From Perlucidibaca aquatica (GTDB taxonomy: Bacteria > Pseudomonadota > Gammaproteobacteria > Pseudomonadales > Moraxellaceae), in contig NZ_LZDB01000002.1 in the NCBI RefSeq assembly GCF_001676655.1, forward strand, positions 434,001 to 498,000: 64,000 nucleotides of DNA. The letters are read 5' to 3'. The position numbers and the translations under genes are program-made. The stretch's first letter is position 1. Each line of letters starts with the position of its first letter. Positions 35,282 through 46,095 of this stretch are shown here, in pieces. A model generated the notes under the pieces. The model worked only from the letters and a program-made list of their open reading frames with translations. It ran no database searches and was not told the DNA's origin.

Positions 35282-38200
35282 TCGCGCAATGCATACGCTG
35301 GTCCATCGGAAATCGCTTTTTGGTGCTGCTGGCAACCTTGATGCTCACGGCTGCGGGGCTTTGGTCGGTTAATCGAACCCCGCTGGATGCCTTGCCCGAC
35401 CTGTCGGATGTGCAGGTGATCGTACGCACGACATGGCCGGGGCAGGCACCACAGCTGATTGAAAACCAGATCACCTACCCACTGACTACCACCATGCTGT
35501 CGGTGCCGGGTGCGAAGACTGTGCGCGGCTATTCGTTCTTCGGGGACTCCTATGTCTATGTCCTGTTTGAGGACGGCACTGATCCGTACTGGGCGCGCTC
35601 GCGTGTGCTGGAGTACCTCAGCCAAGTGCAGTCACGCTTGCCCTCGCAAGCGCGAAGCGCGCTGGGGCCGGATGCCACAGGCGTGGGTTGGATCTATGAA
35701 TATGCACTGGTAGACCGGACAGGCCATCTCGATCTGTCGCAGCTGCGCGCCTTGCAGGACTGGTTTCTCAAGTACGAGTTGAAGACGGTGCCGGATGTGG
35801 CCGAAGTGGCCAGCATCGGCGGCATGATCAGGCAGTCCCAGATCGTGCTCGATCCTGACCGACTGCGGGCATTCAACATCGCCCACACGCAGGTCATCGA
35901 CGCCGTGCAGAAGGCCAATCAGGAGGCAGGCGGCTCGGTGCTGGAGCTGGCCGAGGCCGAGTACATGGTGCGGGCCACCGGTTATCTGAAGACGCTGGAT
36001 GACTTCCGCAGCATTCCGCTGATCACCACGCCGGCAGGTGTTTCCGTGCGTCTTGGTGATGTCGCACAAGTGCAGATCGGCCCCGAGATGCGCCGTGGCA
36101 TCGCTGAACTGGACGGTGAAGGTGAAACTGTGGGTGGCGTGATCATCATGCGCTCCGGACGCAATGCGCTGGCAACCATCGAGGCCGTCAAGGCCAAGCT
36201 TCAGTCGCTCAAATCCAGTCTACCCAAAGGGGTCGAGATCGTACCGGTCTACGATCGCTCGCAGCTGATCGAGCGTGCCGTCAGCAACCTGGGCTACAAG
36301 CTGCTGGAAGAGTTCATCGTGGTCGCGCTGGTTTGCTTGGCCTTCCTGTTTCATCTGCGCTCCGCGCTGGTAGCGATCATTTCGCTGCCGCTGGGCATAC
36401 TCGCGGCCTTCATTGTCATGCGCTATCAAGGCGTGAATGCCAACATCATGTCGCTGGGCGGCATCGCCATCGCCATCGGGGCCATGGTCGATGCCGCCGT
36501 GGTCATGATCGAGAACGCCCACAAGCACCTTGAAGCTTGGCGTCATGATCATCCAGATCGCGAGCCCGAGCCTGATGAACACTGGCGGGTGATTGGCGAG
36601 TCAGCGGTCGAGGTCGGGCCGGCACTGTTCTTCTCGCTGCTCATCATCACTTTGTCGTTCATTCCGGTGTTCACGCTGGAAGCGCAGGAGGGACGGTTGT
36701 TCGCGCCGCTGGCCTTCACCAAGACCTATGCCATGGCCGCAGCAGCTGGACTGGCGGTGACGCTGATTCCGGTACTGATGGGCTATCTGGTTCGCGGACG
36801 CATCCCGGCCGAGCGTGACAACCCGATCAACCGAACCTTGATTCGCTGGTACGAGCCGGTACTGGCCATGGTCTTGCGCCGGCCTGGCCGAGCCATGGCA
36901 ATCACAGCCTTGGTGGTTGTCGCCAGCCTGTGGCCGCTGTCCCGTCTCGGTGGCGAGTTCATGCCGCCGCTGGATGAAGGCGATCTGCTCTACATGCCGT
37001 CGGCGCTGCCGGGATTGTCAGCTGGCAAGGCCGCGCAGTTGCTGCAACAGACCGACAGGCTTATCAAGACCGTACCCGAGGTTGCCAGCGTCTTCGGCAA
37101 GGCCGGGCGTGCCGATACCGCGACTGACCCGGCCCCGCTGGAGATGTTCGAGACCACCATTCGATTCAAGCCGCGCGAGCAATGGCGTGCTGGCATGACG
37201 CCGGACAAGCTGGTGGCGGAGCTGGATCGCGTGGTGCGCGTGCCAGGATTATCGAATATCTGGGTGCCGCCGATTCGCAATCGCATCGACATGCTCGCTA
37301 CGGGCATCAAAAGCCCGGTCGGCATCAAGGTCTCGGGGGCCAGTCTGGCCGAGATCGACCGCCTCACTGGGGAGATCGAGCGTGTGGTGAAGCAGGTACC
37401 GGGCGTCAGTTCGGCGCTGGCCGAGCGGTTGCGCGGTGGTCGCTACATTGATGTCGATATCAACCGCGACGCCGCTGCCCGTTACGGCCTCAACATCGCG
37501 GATGTCCAGAGCGTGGTGTCGGCGGCGATTGGCGGCGACAACATCGGCGAGACGGTCGAAGGCTTGCAGCGTTTCCCGATCAACCTGCGCTATCCGCGCG
37601 AGCTTCGCGACTCACTGGAGGGTTTGCGTAATCTGCCGGTGGTCACCGAACGCGGTGCGCAGATCCGTCTTGGCGATGTCGCCGCACTGACCATCAGCGA
37701 CGGTCCGCCGATGTTGCGCAGCGAGAATGCCCGGCTCTCAGGCTGGGTCTATGTCGATATCCGCGACCGCGACCTCAAATCGGCGGTGCAGGACATGCAA
37801 GAGGCCGTAGCCAAGAAGATCAAGCTGCCACCCGCCTATGCCATCTCTTGGTCAGGCCAGTTTGAGTTTCTTGAGCGCGCGACAGCTCGCCTCAAGGTCG
37901 TGGTGCCCGGCACGCTGATGATCATCTTCGTCTTGCTCTACCTAACCTTCCGTCGTGTCGATGAGGCAATGCTCATTATGGCGACCTTGCCCTTTGCCTT
38001 GGCCGGTGGGATCTGGCTATTGTGGCTGCTCGGGCACAACCTATCGGTGGCCAGCGGAGTTGGCTTCATTGCTCTGGCCGGTGTTGCTGCAGAATTTGGT
38101 GTGATCATGCTGCTGTACCTGAAGCAGGCTTGGCAGCGCCGTGTCGAGCAAGGCCGGACCAGCCGTGCCGATCTGCTGGAAGCTATCCAGGAAGGTGCCG

Positions 38201-38403
38201 TGCTGCGTGTGCGCCCAAAGGCAATGACGGTGGCGGTCATTGTTGCAGGTCTGTTGCCGATTATGTGGGGCACTGGCACCGGCTCTGAGGTCATGCAGCG
38301 TATCGCCGCGCCCATGGTCGGCGGCATGCTTACTGCACCTGTGTTGTCGATGCTGATCGTCCCGGTTGCTTTCTATTTCATGCGGAGAAAAGAAACGCGA
38401 TGA
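35278..38403 (+). CDS. cusA: CusA-type Cu(I)/Ag(I) RND transporter
   Basis: The 1041-residue pump has the Cu/Ag-class TM4 signature [20 protein letters not shown] and the CusA-specific periplasmic region [18 protein letters not shown], which holds one of the expected Met positions. It starts [18 protein letters not shown] as in CusA. It completes cusCBA and overlaps the sigma-factor gene by 4 bp. Confidence 0.95.
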   Translation: MIAQCIRWSIGNRFLVLLATLMLTAAGLWSVNRTPLDALPDLSDVQVIVRTTWPGQAPQLIENQITYPLTTTMLSVPGAKTVRGYSFFGDSYVYVLFEDGTDPYWARSRVLEYLSQVQSRLPSQARSALGPDATGVGWIYEYALVDRTGHLDLSQLRALQDWFLKYELKTVPDVAEVASIGGMIRQSQIVLDPDRLRAFNIAHTQVIDAVQKANQEAGGSVLELAEAEYMVRATGYLKTLDDFRSIPLITTPAGVSVRLGDVAQVQIGPEMRRGIAELDGEGETVGGVIIMRSGRNALATIEAVKAKLQSLKSSLPKGVEIVPVYDRSQLIERAVSNLGYKLLEEFIVVALVCLAFLFHLRSALVAIISLPLGILAAFIVMRYQGVNANIMSLGGIAIAIGAMVDAAVVMIENAHKHLEAWRHDHPDREPEPDEHWRVIGESAVEVGPALFFSLLIITLSFIPVFTLEAQEGRLFAPLAFTKTYAMAAAAGLAVTLIPVLMGYLVRGRIPAERDNPINRTLIRWYEPVLAMVLRRPGRAMAITALVVVASLWPLSRLGGEFMPPLDEGDLLYMPSALPGLSAGKAAQLLQQTDRLIKTVPEVASVFGKAGRADTATDPAPLEMFETTIRFKPREQWRAGMTPDKLVAELDRVVRVPGLSNIWVPPIRNRIDMLATGIKSPVGIKVSGASLAEIDRLTGEIERVVKQVPGVSSALAERLRGGRYIDVDINRDAAARYGLNIADVQSVVSAAIGGDNIGETVEGLQRFPINLRYPRELRDSLEGLRNLPVVTERGAQIRLGDVAALTISDGPPMLRSENARLSGWVYVDIRDRDLKSAVQDMQEAVAKKIKLPPAYAISWSGQFEFLERATARLKVVVPGTLMIIFVLLYLTFRRVDEAMLIMATLPFALAGGIWLLWLLGHNLSVASGVGFIALAGVAAEFGVIMLLYLKQAWQRRVEQGRTSRADLLEAIQEGAVLRVRPKAMTVAVIVAGLLPIMWGTGTGSEVMQRIAAPMVGGMLTAPVLSMLIVPVAFYFMRRKETR

Positions 38404-39029
38404 GTAACCGTTCTTTTACTCATTCCACCAAGCAAGTGGAGCAACGCCTCATTGAAGAGCTGAGAGCGGGCAATGCTGCTGCTTGGCGAGAGGCGATGAC
38501 GCTGTATGGCGGTGCGATGCTGAGCATCGCGCGCAACTTTTCGCCACACCAAGCGGACGACATCGTGCAAGAAGCTTGGATTGCCGCCTATAAGGGCATG
38601 GAGCGCTTTGAAGGCCGAGCAAGCTTGAAAACCTGGCTGATTCGTATTGTGATGAATTGCGCCTACAGCTACCTGCGTCGAAAAAATACCGTGCTATCGC
38701 TGGAAGGGCTTGAGCCACAGCATGACCCGCTGGACGGCGCATTTCTGGCGGATGGCCATTGGCGACAACGCTTTGAGTCCTGGACGGATGATTCCCCGCA
38801 GGCACTGCTCGAATCCCATGCGTTGGGTGACTGCCTTGAGCGCCATTTCGATGCACTCCCGACCGGGCAGCGCATGGCGCTATTGCTGCGAGATATTGAC
38901 GGCCTGGGTGCCGATGAAATTTGTGAAACACTGAATATCAAGCCTTCGCATTTCCGAGTGCTGCTGCATCGCGCTCGTGTGCGTGTGCACAGCATGGTGT
39001 CGAATTTTCAGGCGACTGGAGAGTGCTGA
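38400..39029 (+). CDS. ECF-type sigma-70 factor
   Basis: The 209-residue protein has region 2 ([40 protein letters not shown]) and region 4 with an HTH ([37 protein letters not shown]). It is joined to cusA by ATGA, an unusual position for a sigma factor. No anti-sigma gene is next to it. It ends in a single Cys; the Cys-rich tail of CorE-type copper-sensing sigma factors is absent. Its regulon may include the operons of this island (inferred). Confidence 0.9.
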   Translation: MSNRSFTHSTKQVEQRLIEELRAGNAAAWREAMTLYGGAMLSIARNFSPHQADDIVQEAWIAAYKGMERFEGRASLKTWLIRIVMNCAYSYLRRKNTVLSLEGLEPQHDPLDGAFLADGHWRQRFESWTDDSPQALLESHALGDCLERHFDALPTGQRMALLLRDIDGLGADEICETLNIKPSHFRVLLHRARVRVHSMVSNFQATGEC

Positions 39030-39048
39030 GCGTATCTAGCAGCCAGGG

Positions 39049-40431
39049 TCAGGCCAGTGGCAGCGTTATCGTGAATTGCGTCATTCCGTGCTGAGAGCTG
39101 ACCTTAATCTTGCCTTGATGAGTAAATACGATTGAGCGTGTGATGGCCAGCCCGAGTCCGACCCCTTCTTCTGTGCGCTGGCGCGCGCCATCCGCTCGAT
39201 AGAAACGCTCGAAAAGATGTGGCAGATGCTGCTCGGGAATGGTGTCTCCCACATTCTGGACGGTGAGGCAGGCTTCGTTTCCCTGTGTGGAGACAGCCAC
39301 ATGGATGACAGTTTCCGGGTAGGCGTGACGCACGGCGTTAGACACCAAATTACTGATCACCCGACGCAGCATCAGGGCATCACCCATAACCAGTGCTTGC
39401 CCACTGGTGTTCAGAGTAAGCGATTTGTCAGCGGCAAGTGCCTCGTAGAAATCCAGCACGGCCGTGATTTCGCTGGCCAGCTGCACGGTTTCACGGTGTG
39501 GAATGATCAGGCCATTGTCAGCTTTGGCTAGGAACAGCATGTCACTGATCATGCGCGCCAAGCGCTCGAACTCTTCCAGGTTGGAATACAGAACCTCACG
39601 GTAGTCATCATTTTCTCGGGGCTTGGAGAGCAGCACCTGAGTTTGCGTCATCAGATTGTTGACGGGTGTCCGCAGTTCATGAGCTAGGTCGGATGAAAAA
39701 GCTGACAGTCGCTCTAGGGAGTCACTCAGCCGATCCAGCATAGCGTTGAATGCACGAGCCAGTGACTCCAGCTCGATAGGGATGGTCTCGATGGCGAGCC
39801 GGTTGTGCAGCCGCTGAGCAGAAATACTTTCAGCAACAACAGCCATTTTCTGTACAGGCCTTAAGCCACGCCGAATGGCTACCCAGCCGAACAAGGCCAT
39901 GCACAACAGACCCCCAGAGCCAATGAGTAGCAGCTCGCGTTCAAAGGCCGCGAGAAACTTTGCATGGTGCAGCGTGTTGATGGCGATGCCGACGCGCCAT
40001 TCCGGTTTTCCGTCCGACATCAAAATGTCGGTCACTACCAATCGGTACGCTATGGTGCCATCTGACCATGAGCGCAGAGCAAGAGAGCCTGTCGCGGTCA
40101 TCATGGCGGCATCTGGCAAGCGATCATGCCCTGCCATGAAAACGTCCTGACCTGCGCTGTTCTGAACTCGCACCACCAAATCGTGATGGCCCACCAGCGC
40201 ACTGCTCAGTTGCCGCTGGATGCGTGTTGTATTGTCGGTCGCTGTCGCGTTTTGGAGGATGTTATTGATGAGCTCCAGTTTGCCAGTGATAACGGTTTTA
40301 TCCTGCTCGACGAAGTGGCGATTAATCGAAGCTTGAATCACCAGCCCCATCACCGAAAAAACCAGCGCAGCCAGCAGCGTGAAGAGCATGCTGGTGCGTG
40401 CGGTAATGGAGTCAGGCAGTAGGCGTATCAT
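39049..40431 (-). CDS. cusS: Heavy-metal sensor histidine kinase, CusS-like
   Basis: The 460-residue inner-membrane kinase has two membrane segments (about 16-36 and 155-175) around a periplasmic sensor, a HAMP region, the phospho-acceptor box [15 protein letters not shown], an N box [12 protein letters not shown] and [11 protein letters not shown]. Such kinases sense periplasmic copper or silver. ATG 40431 overlaps the response-regulator gene by 20 bp; an ATG at 40452 is also in frame. It converges on the sigma gene with a 19-bp gap. Confidence 0.92.
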   Translation of the reverse strand: MIRLLPDSITARTSMLFTLLAALVFSVMGLVIQASINRHFVEQDKTVITGKLELINNILQNATATDNTTRIQRQLSSALVGHHDLVVRVQNSAGQDVFMAGHDRLPDAAMMTATGSLALRSWSDGTIAYRLVVTDILMSDGKPEWRVGIAINTLHHAKFLAAFERELLLIGSGGLLCMALFGWVAIRRGLRPVQKMAVVAESISAQRLHNRLAIETIPIELESLARAFNAMLDRLSDSLERLSAFSSDLAHELRTPVNNLMTQTQVLLSKPRENDDYREVLYSNLEEFERLARMISDMLFLAKADNGLIIPHRETVQLASEITAVLDFYEALAADKSLTLNTSGQALVMGDALMLRRVISNLVSNAVRHAYPETVIHVAVSTQGNEACLTVQNVGDTIPEQHLPHLFERFYRADGARQRTEEGVGLGLAITRSIVFTHQGKIKVSSQHGMTQFTITLPLA

Positions 40432-41104
40432 TTGTCTTTTCCTCCATGACATAACCCATGCCGCGTAGTGTGTTGATCAGCTTGGTGTCAAAGCCGGTAT
40501 CAACTTTGGTGCGCAGTCGCTTGATGGCGACTTCGACCACATTGGTGTCGCTCTCGAAGTTCATGTCCCAGACCTGAGAAGCGATCAGCGAACGCGGTAG
40601 CACCTCGCCTTGGCGGCGCATCAGCAATTCCAGCAGCGCGAATTCCTTGGCGGTAAGGTCAATGCGGCGACCAGCACGAATGGCACGACGGCGCAGCAGG
40701 TCCAGCTCCAGATCGGCGACCTTGAGTGTGTCGGTATCACGCGAGCGCCCACGGCGCAGCAGGGTACGCACACGGGCTAACAGCTCGGCAAACGCAAAGG
40801 GTTTGACGAGATAGTCGTCGGCACCTAGCTCAAGACCTTTGACACGATCCTCTACCTGGTCGCGTGCTGTCAGGAAAAGTACCGGCATCGACAACCCAGC
40901 CTTACGGATACCGGCCAGCACTTGCCAGCCGGTGATTTCAGGCAACATGACATCGAGGATAACCAGATCATAGTCGCCAACCAGCGCCTGATGATGCCCA
41001 GTCAGGCCATCGGTGACCCAGTCCGTGCTGTAGCCGGCTTCGCTCAGGCCCTTTCTCAGGTACTCGCCTGTCTTGGCTTCGTCTTCCACCAGCAGGATCT
41101 TCAC
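40412..41104 (-). CDS. cusR: OmpR-type response regulator, CusR/CopR-like
   Basis: The 230-residue protein has a receiver domain ([20 protein letters not shown], phospho-Asp in LVILDVMLP, Lys in VKPFAF) and an OmpR winged helix ending in [12 protein letters not shown]. The GTG start at 41104 is chosen because GAGAGGCT lies just upstream and the family begins at this point; an upstream ATG at 41272 would add 56 unrelated residues. It is divergent from the copper oxidase operon and a matching operator lies between them. Confidence 0.95.
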   Translation of the reverse strand: MKILLVEDEAKTGEYLRKGLSEAGYSTDWVTDGLTGHHQALVGDYDLVILDVMLPEITGWQVLAGIRKAGLSMPVLFLTARDQVEDRVKGLELGADDYLVKPFAFAELLARVRTLLRRGRSRDTDTLKVADLELDLLRRRAIRAGRRIDLTAKEFALLELLMRRQGEVLPRSLIASQVWDMNFESDTNVVEVAIKRLRTKVDTGFDTKLINTLRGMGYVMEEKTNDTPTA

Positions 41105-41170
41105 ATCCAGCCTCTCATGCTTGCTGTATTTCAAACGAACAATAGCGGGTTTGCTGAAGATTAAGTAATG

Positions 41171-41186
41171 CTGACAAAAATGTAAT
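41171..41186. promoter_or_regulatory. Cop-box-like operator
   Basis: CTGACAAAAATGTAAT (reverse strand ATTACATTTTTGTCAG) resembles the operators of CusR/CopR-type regulators. It sits in the 154-bp region between the divergent regulator gene and the copper operon, where it could control both. Confidence 0.55.
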
Positions 41187-41258
41187 TTTGGGGTCAGGTT
41201 GGCGTCCCGAAGCCCACCGCATGATGCACTCATCAAATCGCTGTTGATGAGGTCACGC

Positions 41259-42962
41259 ATGCCGCTGTTCATGTCTACTCAGACACCTACCGCTGCCAAG
41301 GTTCTATCAAGCCACTCTGGCATGCGCCTGTTGCCGCTGGTGGCGGTGTTGGTGTTGGCTGGCTGCGCTTCGCTGCCAGCAGATCGTGGTTTGTCCAGCG
41401 TCAATGCGCTGGTCAAGGCGCGTGATCCTGCACTGGCTGCTAGGCCAACGAGTATTCATGTTTCGGATGCTGATCTGAATCAGCAGGTGGACAGCCTGCT
41501 GTCACAGCCGTTGACGGCTGAACGGGCGGTTGGTGTCGCCTTGCTGCGCAATCCCAAGGTACGCCTGGAGTATGCACGCCTCGGTCTGAATCAGGCGGAC
41601 TGGGTGGAGGCCAGTAGGCTCTCCAATCCTGTGCTGTTGTTCTCTGCGCTGCGTTCCGATGTTAGCGGCGATGCCACGCGGCTGGGTTATGGCTTAGCGC
41701 AGAACTTCACTGACCTGCTTTTCATTCGCAGCCGTGGTCGCTTGGCCAAGGCTGAGATGATCAATCGACAGGCAGAAGCAGCCTTTGCGCTGCAAAGCCT
41801 GGCGGCTGATGTGAACCAGGCTTATTTCGAGGCGGTTGGCAGTGCCCAGATCGGCCAGATGCGTACCGTGATTGCCAGGGCCGCGCGAGCATCGGCCGAG
41901 CTGGCTAAGCGCTTTCATGACGCAGGAAACATCAATGCCTTGGAGCTGGCGCGCGAACAGGCGGCGGCTGAGCAGGCCGAGCTGGATCAGGAAGCTGCGC
42001 AGGCTGAGGCGGAGTCGGCTCGGGTGTCACTAAATACCTTGATGGGTCTGTCCACCAACACATCATGGCATCTGGAGGCGCGCCTTCCGTTGCCGGTGGC
42101 TGATGAGTCGGCACCACAGGAGCTCATCGATCTCGGTTTGAAGCAGCGCCTCGATCTGGTCGTCGAGCGCATGCGGGTCGAGCGCTCAAAGGATGCTCTG
42201 GGGCTGGCCAGAGCTTTGCGCTGGGTGCCTTTTCTGGAGATTGGCATCGAGGGCGAGCGTGACTTTGATCACTCCCGCTCTCTCGGGCCGACGGTGGCTT
42301 TTGAGCTGCCGATCTTTGGCAAGTCCGGCAGTGGTGTTTTACGCGCAGAGGCTTTGCAGGAGCAAGCCAAGGCCACTGTTGCCTTGCTGGAAGGCGAGGT
42401 CGCCAACGGTATCTCCAACGCTTATGCCCGTATGGTTTCTGCCCGAAGCCGTGTCTTGCGCCACCAGCGCGGGCTCATTCCGCAGCGCGAGGCCATCGTG
42501 GCTCGGACACAGGAACTGCAGAACTACATGATCGTGGGGCAATTCGAGCTGCTGTTGGCCAAGCGTGAGGAATACAGCGCTTATGAGGGCTATCTGGCGA
42601 CCTTGCGTGATTACTGGCAGGCGCGTGTGGGATTGGCCAGGGCCGTCGGTGGCGCATTGCCCAGCGACGTTCGTATCGGAGCGCTCAGCATAAGTCCAGT
42701 TGTGCTGCCGGAAGACCCCCCTACAGGCGCGGGCCATGCGGGTCACAACATGTCGGCGATGGAGGGCATGAGCATGGAAGGCATGGATCACAGTCAACAT
42801 GGTGCTTCCACGCCGCCGAAGCCGCCTGTTACGACTGGCCATGACATGAACAGTATGAGTGGCATGAGTCACGGCAGCATGACGGACATGGGCGCTATGG
42901 AATCAACCCCAGCACCTGCACCTGAAACAACGCCCACCACATCGCCTCACCAAGGTCATTGA
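41259..42962 (+). CDS. TolC-like outer membrane lipoprotein with Met/His-rich tail
   Basis: The 567-residue product has a signal peptide with lipobox VLAGC, two OEP repeats ([35 protein letters not shown]), and a C-terminal tail of about 90 residues dense in Met and His ([38 protein letters not shown]). That tail is typical of copper-handling proteins. ATG 41259 has GAGG 7 bases upstream. It opens a five-gene copper operon and may dock to another RND pump or work independently. Confidence 0.88.
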   Translation: MPLFMSTQTPTAAKVLSSHSGMRLLPLVAVLVLAGCASLPADRGLSSVNALVKARDPALAARPTSIHVSDADLNQQVDSLLSQPLTAERAVGVALLRNPKVRLEYARLGLNQADWVEASRLSNPVLLFSALRSDVSGDATRLGYGLAQNFTDLLFIRSRGRLAKAEMINRQAEAAFALQSLAADVNQAYFEAVGSAQIGQMRTVIARAARASAELAKRFHDAGNINALELAREQAAAEQAELDQEAAQAEAESARVSLNTLMGLSTNTSWHLEARLPLPVADESAPQELIDLGLKQRLDLVVERMRVERSKDALGLARALRWVPFLEIGIEGERDFDHSRSLGPTVAFELPIFGKSGSGVLRAEALQEQAKATVALLEGEVANGISNAYARMVSARSRVLRHQRGLIPQREAIVARTQELQNYMIVGQFELLLAKREEYSAYEGYLATLRDYWQARVGLARAVGGALPSDVRIGALSISPVVLPEDPPTGAGHAGHNMSAMEGMSMEGMDHSQHGASTPPKPPVTTGHDMNSMSGMSHGSMTDMGAMESTPAPAPETTPTTSPHQGH

Positions 42963-43001
42963 AACGTCACTCACGATAACTGAGCGCCAAGGAGCTACAT
43001 C

Positions 43002-43304
43002 TTGAATATCTCAACCCGTACCACACTGATTGCTGGCCTACTGCTGGCCACCCAGAGCGTCTTTGCTCATGACCCCGCCATGCATGCTGCACAAGCGGCT
43101 GCCAACAAAGCTGGCCCAGACTGCGCCTCGATGGCCAAAATGGACATGGCAAAGATGGACATGAATGACCCAGTCATGAAGGCGATGCACATGAAATGCA
43201 TGCCTACTCAGAAGCCAGCCGACGACAAAGCTGCACCCATGGATCACAGCAAGATGCCCGGCATGGGCAATGACATGACAATGCCGGAGCACGGAGGCCA
43301 CTAA
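43002..43304 (+). CDS. Met-rich periplasmic copper-binding protein
   Basis: The 100-residue product begins at TTG 43002, supported by AAGGAG 6 bases upstream. It has a signal peptide (TTLIAGLLLATQSVFA) and a mature part rich in Met, Lys and His (MAKMDMAKMDMNDPVMKAMH, MPGMGNDMTMPEHGGH). It is likely a periplasmic copper buffer or chaperone for the oxidase. The stop overlaps the next ATG (TAATG). Confidence 0.8.
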   Translation: MNISTRTTLIAGLLLATQSVFAHDPAMHAAQAAANKAGPDCASMAKMDMAKMDMNDPVMKAMHMKCMPTQKPADDKAAPMDHSKMPGMGNDMTMPEHGGH

Positions 43305-44761
43305 TGATTTCTCGACGAGATTTGCTGCAATGGGCGGGTGTGGGCGGTGTCGGCCTGCTGGCAGGGGCTGCTCGCAATGCCTCGGCCCAGCCCATGAGTC
43401 ATGACATGTCCAGCATGGAGGGGATGTCTGGCATGAGCATGGCCAGCATGCCGGCAACGCCGAGCCCAGTCGCGGCCAAAGCCAAGCGGCATGCCCAGGG
43501 TTATCTGCCGGTACGCACCCTCAATGGCTGGACGCTGCCCTACAAGATGAACGGCGGGGTCAAAGAGTTCCATCTGGTTGCTGAAGAGATCGAACACGAG
43601 TTCGCGCCGGGCTCGCGTGCCAAGTGCTGGGGTTATAACGGCACCACACCAGGACCGACGCTGGAGGTTGTTGAAGGTGATCGTGTCCGGATCTTCGTGA
43701 CCAACCGGCTGGGCGAACCGACCAGCGTGCATTGGCATGGGATTGATCTGCCGGCTGGCTATGACGGGGTATCGGGTCTGAATCAGCCACCGATCAGGGC
43801 CGGAGAGACCTTTGTCTACGAGTTCACACTCAAGCAGCACGGCACCCACATGTACCACCCACATGCGGATGAAATGACCCAAATGGCTTTCGGCATGATG
43901 GGACTGTTCATCATCCATCCCAAAGCTGGAGAAGAAGTTCCCATTGATCGGGACTACGCTTTCTTGCTGCACAACTGGGCGATGCACCCAGGCACTTATC
44001 GGCCAGATCCTTCCGTGATGCAGGATTTCGACCTTTGGTCCTTCAACAGCAAGGTTTTTCCGGCGATTGATCCTCTGGTCATGCGTACTGGCGAGCGCAT
44101 GCGCATTCGTATCGGCAACTTGTCGATGTGGAATCATCCTATCCATCTGCACAGCAACCCTTTCTGGGTCACCGGCACTGATGCGGGGCGCTGGCCGAAA
44201 GCCCAATGGCGCAGAGAAGTGACTGAAATTGTTGGTGTGGGCCAGATGCGCGACATCGAGTTTGTGGCCACAGAGCCGGGTGATTGGGCGCTGCATTGCC
44301 ACATGGCTCACCACACCATGGGCCCGATGGGTCATGGGATTCCCAACCCAGCCGGAGTCGATCAGTCCGGTGTCGAGGCTGAGATTCGCAAAATGTTACC
44401 GGGCTATGGCGCGATGGGGCGCAATGGCATGAGCGAGCACAGTGGTCATGTCGCCATGGGCCTGAAGGGGCCAGAGAACACACTGCCGATGATGGCGGGC
44501 GAAGGTCAGTTCGGTCCCATCGAAATGGGTGGCATGTTCACCATAGTCAAGGTCCGCGATAACCAACCAAGCAACGACTTCACCGATCCCGGCTGGTATC
44601 GCTACCCCAAGGACAAGATTGCCCGGCGTGTCAGCAAGAGCCCCGACTTCGGTGAGCCGGTTCGCCGTAATCCTTATGGCACAACTGCCGACAAGCCAGC
44701 GGCTACGCCGAACACCATGCCCGACATGCCGGGCATGGATCATTCAAGTCATGGTGGTTAA
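43304..44761 (+). CDS. Periplasmic multicopper oxidase
   Basis: The 485-residue enzyme likely oxidises Cu(I) to the less toxic Cu(II). It has a twin-Arg signal (SRRDLLQWAG), a Met-rich linker, and the four copper-ligand motifs: HWHG, HMYHPH, HPIHLH and HCHMAHHT. A Met-rich segment near 400-425 (MGRNGMSEHSGHVAMG) and a C-terminal MPDMPGMDHSSHGG may collect copper. It is shorter than classical CopA and lacks its long Met repeats. It follows the Met-rich protein and precedes a cytochrome c gene. Confidence 0.93.
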   Translation: MISRRDLLQWAGVGGVGLLAGAARNASAQPMSHDMSSMEGMSGMSMASMPATPSPVAAKAKRHAQGYLPVRTLNGWTLPYKMNGGVKEFHLVAEEIEHEFAPGSRAKCWGYNGTTPGPTLEVVEGDRVRIFVTNRLGEPTSVHWHGIDLPAGYDGVSGLNQPPIRAGETFVYEFTLKQHGTHMYHPHADEMTQMAFGMMGLFIIHPKAGEEVPIDRDYAFLLHNWAMHPGTYRPDPSVMQDFDLWSFNSKVFPAIDPLVMRTGERMRIRIGNLSMWNHPIHLHSNPFWVTGTDAGRWPKAQWRREVTEIVGVGQMRDIEFVATEPGDWALHCHMAHHTMGPMGHGIPNPAGVDQSGVEAEIRKMLPGYGAMGRNGMSEHSGHVAMGLKGPENTLPMMAGEGQFGPIEMGGMFTIVKVRDNQPSNDFTDPGWYRYPKDKIARRVSKSPDFGEPVRRNPYGTTADKPAATPNTMPDMPGMDHSSHGG

Positions 44762-44776
44762 AGCAGGAGTTGACTC

Positions 44777-45364
44777 ATGAAAACGATGAAGATCCTGTTG
44801 GGGCTGGGCGCGCTGGGTGCGCTTGCAGGGCTGGGCTTTCTCTACTCCGGCATCTACTCCATGGGGGCGGATGACGAACACACCAAGCCGGTCTATTGGG
44901 CGCTGGAGACATTGCGTGAACGGTCGATAGCGGTGCGCAGCAAAGACATTGCCGTACCACTTCTTGATGATGCTCAGATGCTGCTCAGTGGGGGCGCGGA
45001 TTACAATGACATGTGCGCGGGCTGCCATCTCAAGCCCGGTGTGAAAAGCTCTGACATGGCCATGGGTTTGTATCCACGACCGCCTAATCTGGCGAAGGGC
45101 ACCGCTGAGCATGGCCATGGCGGTGATGATCATGGCGATGCAGCAGTCAGTGCTGCCCGCCAGTTCTGGATCATCAAGCACGGCATCAAGGCCTCCGGCA
45201 TGCCGGCCTGGGGCAAAACCCATGATGATGCGAGGATCTGGGCCATGGTCGCTTTTCTGCAAAAGCTGCCGCAGCTTGACGAGACCCAGTATCAGATTTT
45301 GACGGCCCGCGCGGAGCCCGTGAGTGGTCACGCGAAGCATACCGAGGACGGCATGACACCATGA
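44777..45364 (+). CDS. Membrane-anchored cytochrome c
   Basis: The 195-residue protein has an uncleaved-looking N-terminal membrane segment, one haem-binding CAGCH and a likely axial Met in ASGMPAWGKTHDD, so it is a monohaem class I-like cytochrome. A His-rich loop (EHGHGGDDHGD) suggests metal contact. Its position after the multicopper oxidase suggests it may accept or relay electrons in copper detoxification, which is inferred. It overlaps the DUF411 gene by 4 bp. Confidence 0.9.
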   Translation: MKTMKILLGLGALGALAGLGFLYSGIYSMGADDEHTKPVYWALETLRERSIAVRSKDIAVPLLDDAQMLLSGGADYNDMCAGCHLKPGVKSSDMAMGLYPRPPNLAKGTAEHGHGGDDHGDAAVSAARQFWIIKHGIKASGMPAWGKTHDDARIWAMVAFLQKLPQLDETQYQILTARAEPVSGHAKHTEDGMTP

Positions 45365-45852
45365 GTCGATCACACAACACATTCTGGGCCATCGGCCTGC
45401 TGGTCTTGATCATTGGCGGTTTGGGTGCTCTCAGTCTGCTTTCTGACAATGCTCCCCAGCCAATAGCCCAAGCGGCGGCTAATACCATCGTGGTTCACAA
45501 AAGCCCGACCTGCGGATGCTGTGGCAAGTGGGTTGACCACCTCAAGGCTGAAGGCTTTGCTGTCGAGGTCCGCGATGAAGAGGAAATGAATGCCGTTAAG
45601 TCGCGCTTGGGCATCCCGGCGCGCCTGGCGTCCTGTCATACTGCCACGGTCGGTGGTTACCTGATCGAAGGGCATGTCGCTGCGGCGGACATCAAGCGAC
45701 TGCTACAAGAGAAGCCTAAGGCTCAGGGGCTGGCAGTGCCCGGTATGCCGGTAGGTTCACCGGGTATGGAAGTGGGGGATAAACGCATGCCGTACGAGAC
45801 TCTGCTCTTCAGCGGTGAAGTGGCCACAACTTATGCTCAGCATGGCGAGTGA
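45361..45852 (+). CDS. DUF411 metal-binding protein
   Basis: The 163-residue product has an N-terminal membrane segment and the DUF411 core VVHKSPTCGCCGKWVDHLKA (CxCC), followed by LASCHTATVGGYLIEGHVAA. The family is linked to copper or other metal resistance. A Met-rich stretch (GMPVGSPGMEVGDKRMP) follows. It ends the copper operon; the metal island ends here. Confidence 0.9.
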   Translation: MSRSHNTFWAIGLLVLIIGGLGALSLLSDNAPQPIAQAAANTIVVHKSPTCGCCGKWVDHLKAEGFAVEVRDEEEMNAVKSRLGIPARLASCHTATVGGYLIEGHVAAADIKRLLQEKPKAQGLAVPGMPVGSPGMEVGDKRMPYETLLFSGEVATTYAQHGE

Positions 45853-46095
45853 GCGATAGGTCACCGATTCTTGAGCGGGCTCAGGTGTCAGGAAAGGAAA
45901 GCGACTTCACGCCATCAATGACGGCGCAGTCGCTGATCAAGCTATTGTAATGGCGTAACTTCTCAAGGCATACCTGTTGACCTAGGTTGTCTGGATATAG
46001 ACCTCAACGGTCTTTGACCAGCACCACTCCGACACCGACTCTCGACGAACAGCACGCAGCTCCGCGTGCTGGTTCGCGAGCTTCGGGAGGTCGCC
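45853..46095. other. Junction between metal island and traG
   Basis: These 243 bases contain no supported gene. The missing relaxase C-terminus is not recognisable here. GGGAGG (46085-46090) is the ribosome site of traG. No clear terminator or repeats are visible. Confidence 0.4.

Noticed and set aside
34279-35625. Minus-strand frame of 448 codons opposite cusB
   Set aside because: It lies wholly opposite clear cusB/cusA coding sequence, is Arg/Pro/Ser-rich and matches no family. It is a GC-rich shadow frame.
40412-41272. Longer response regulator starting at 41272
   Set aside because: The extra 56 residues are unrelated to the family and would run through the cop-box-like operator. GTG 41104 with GAGAGGCT fits.
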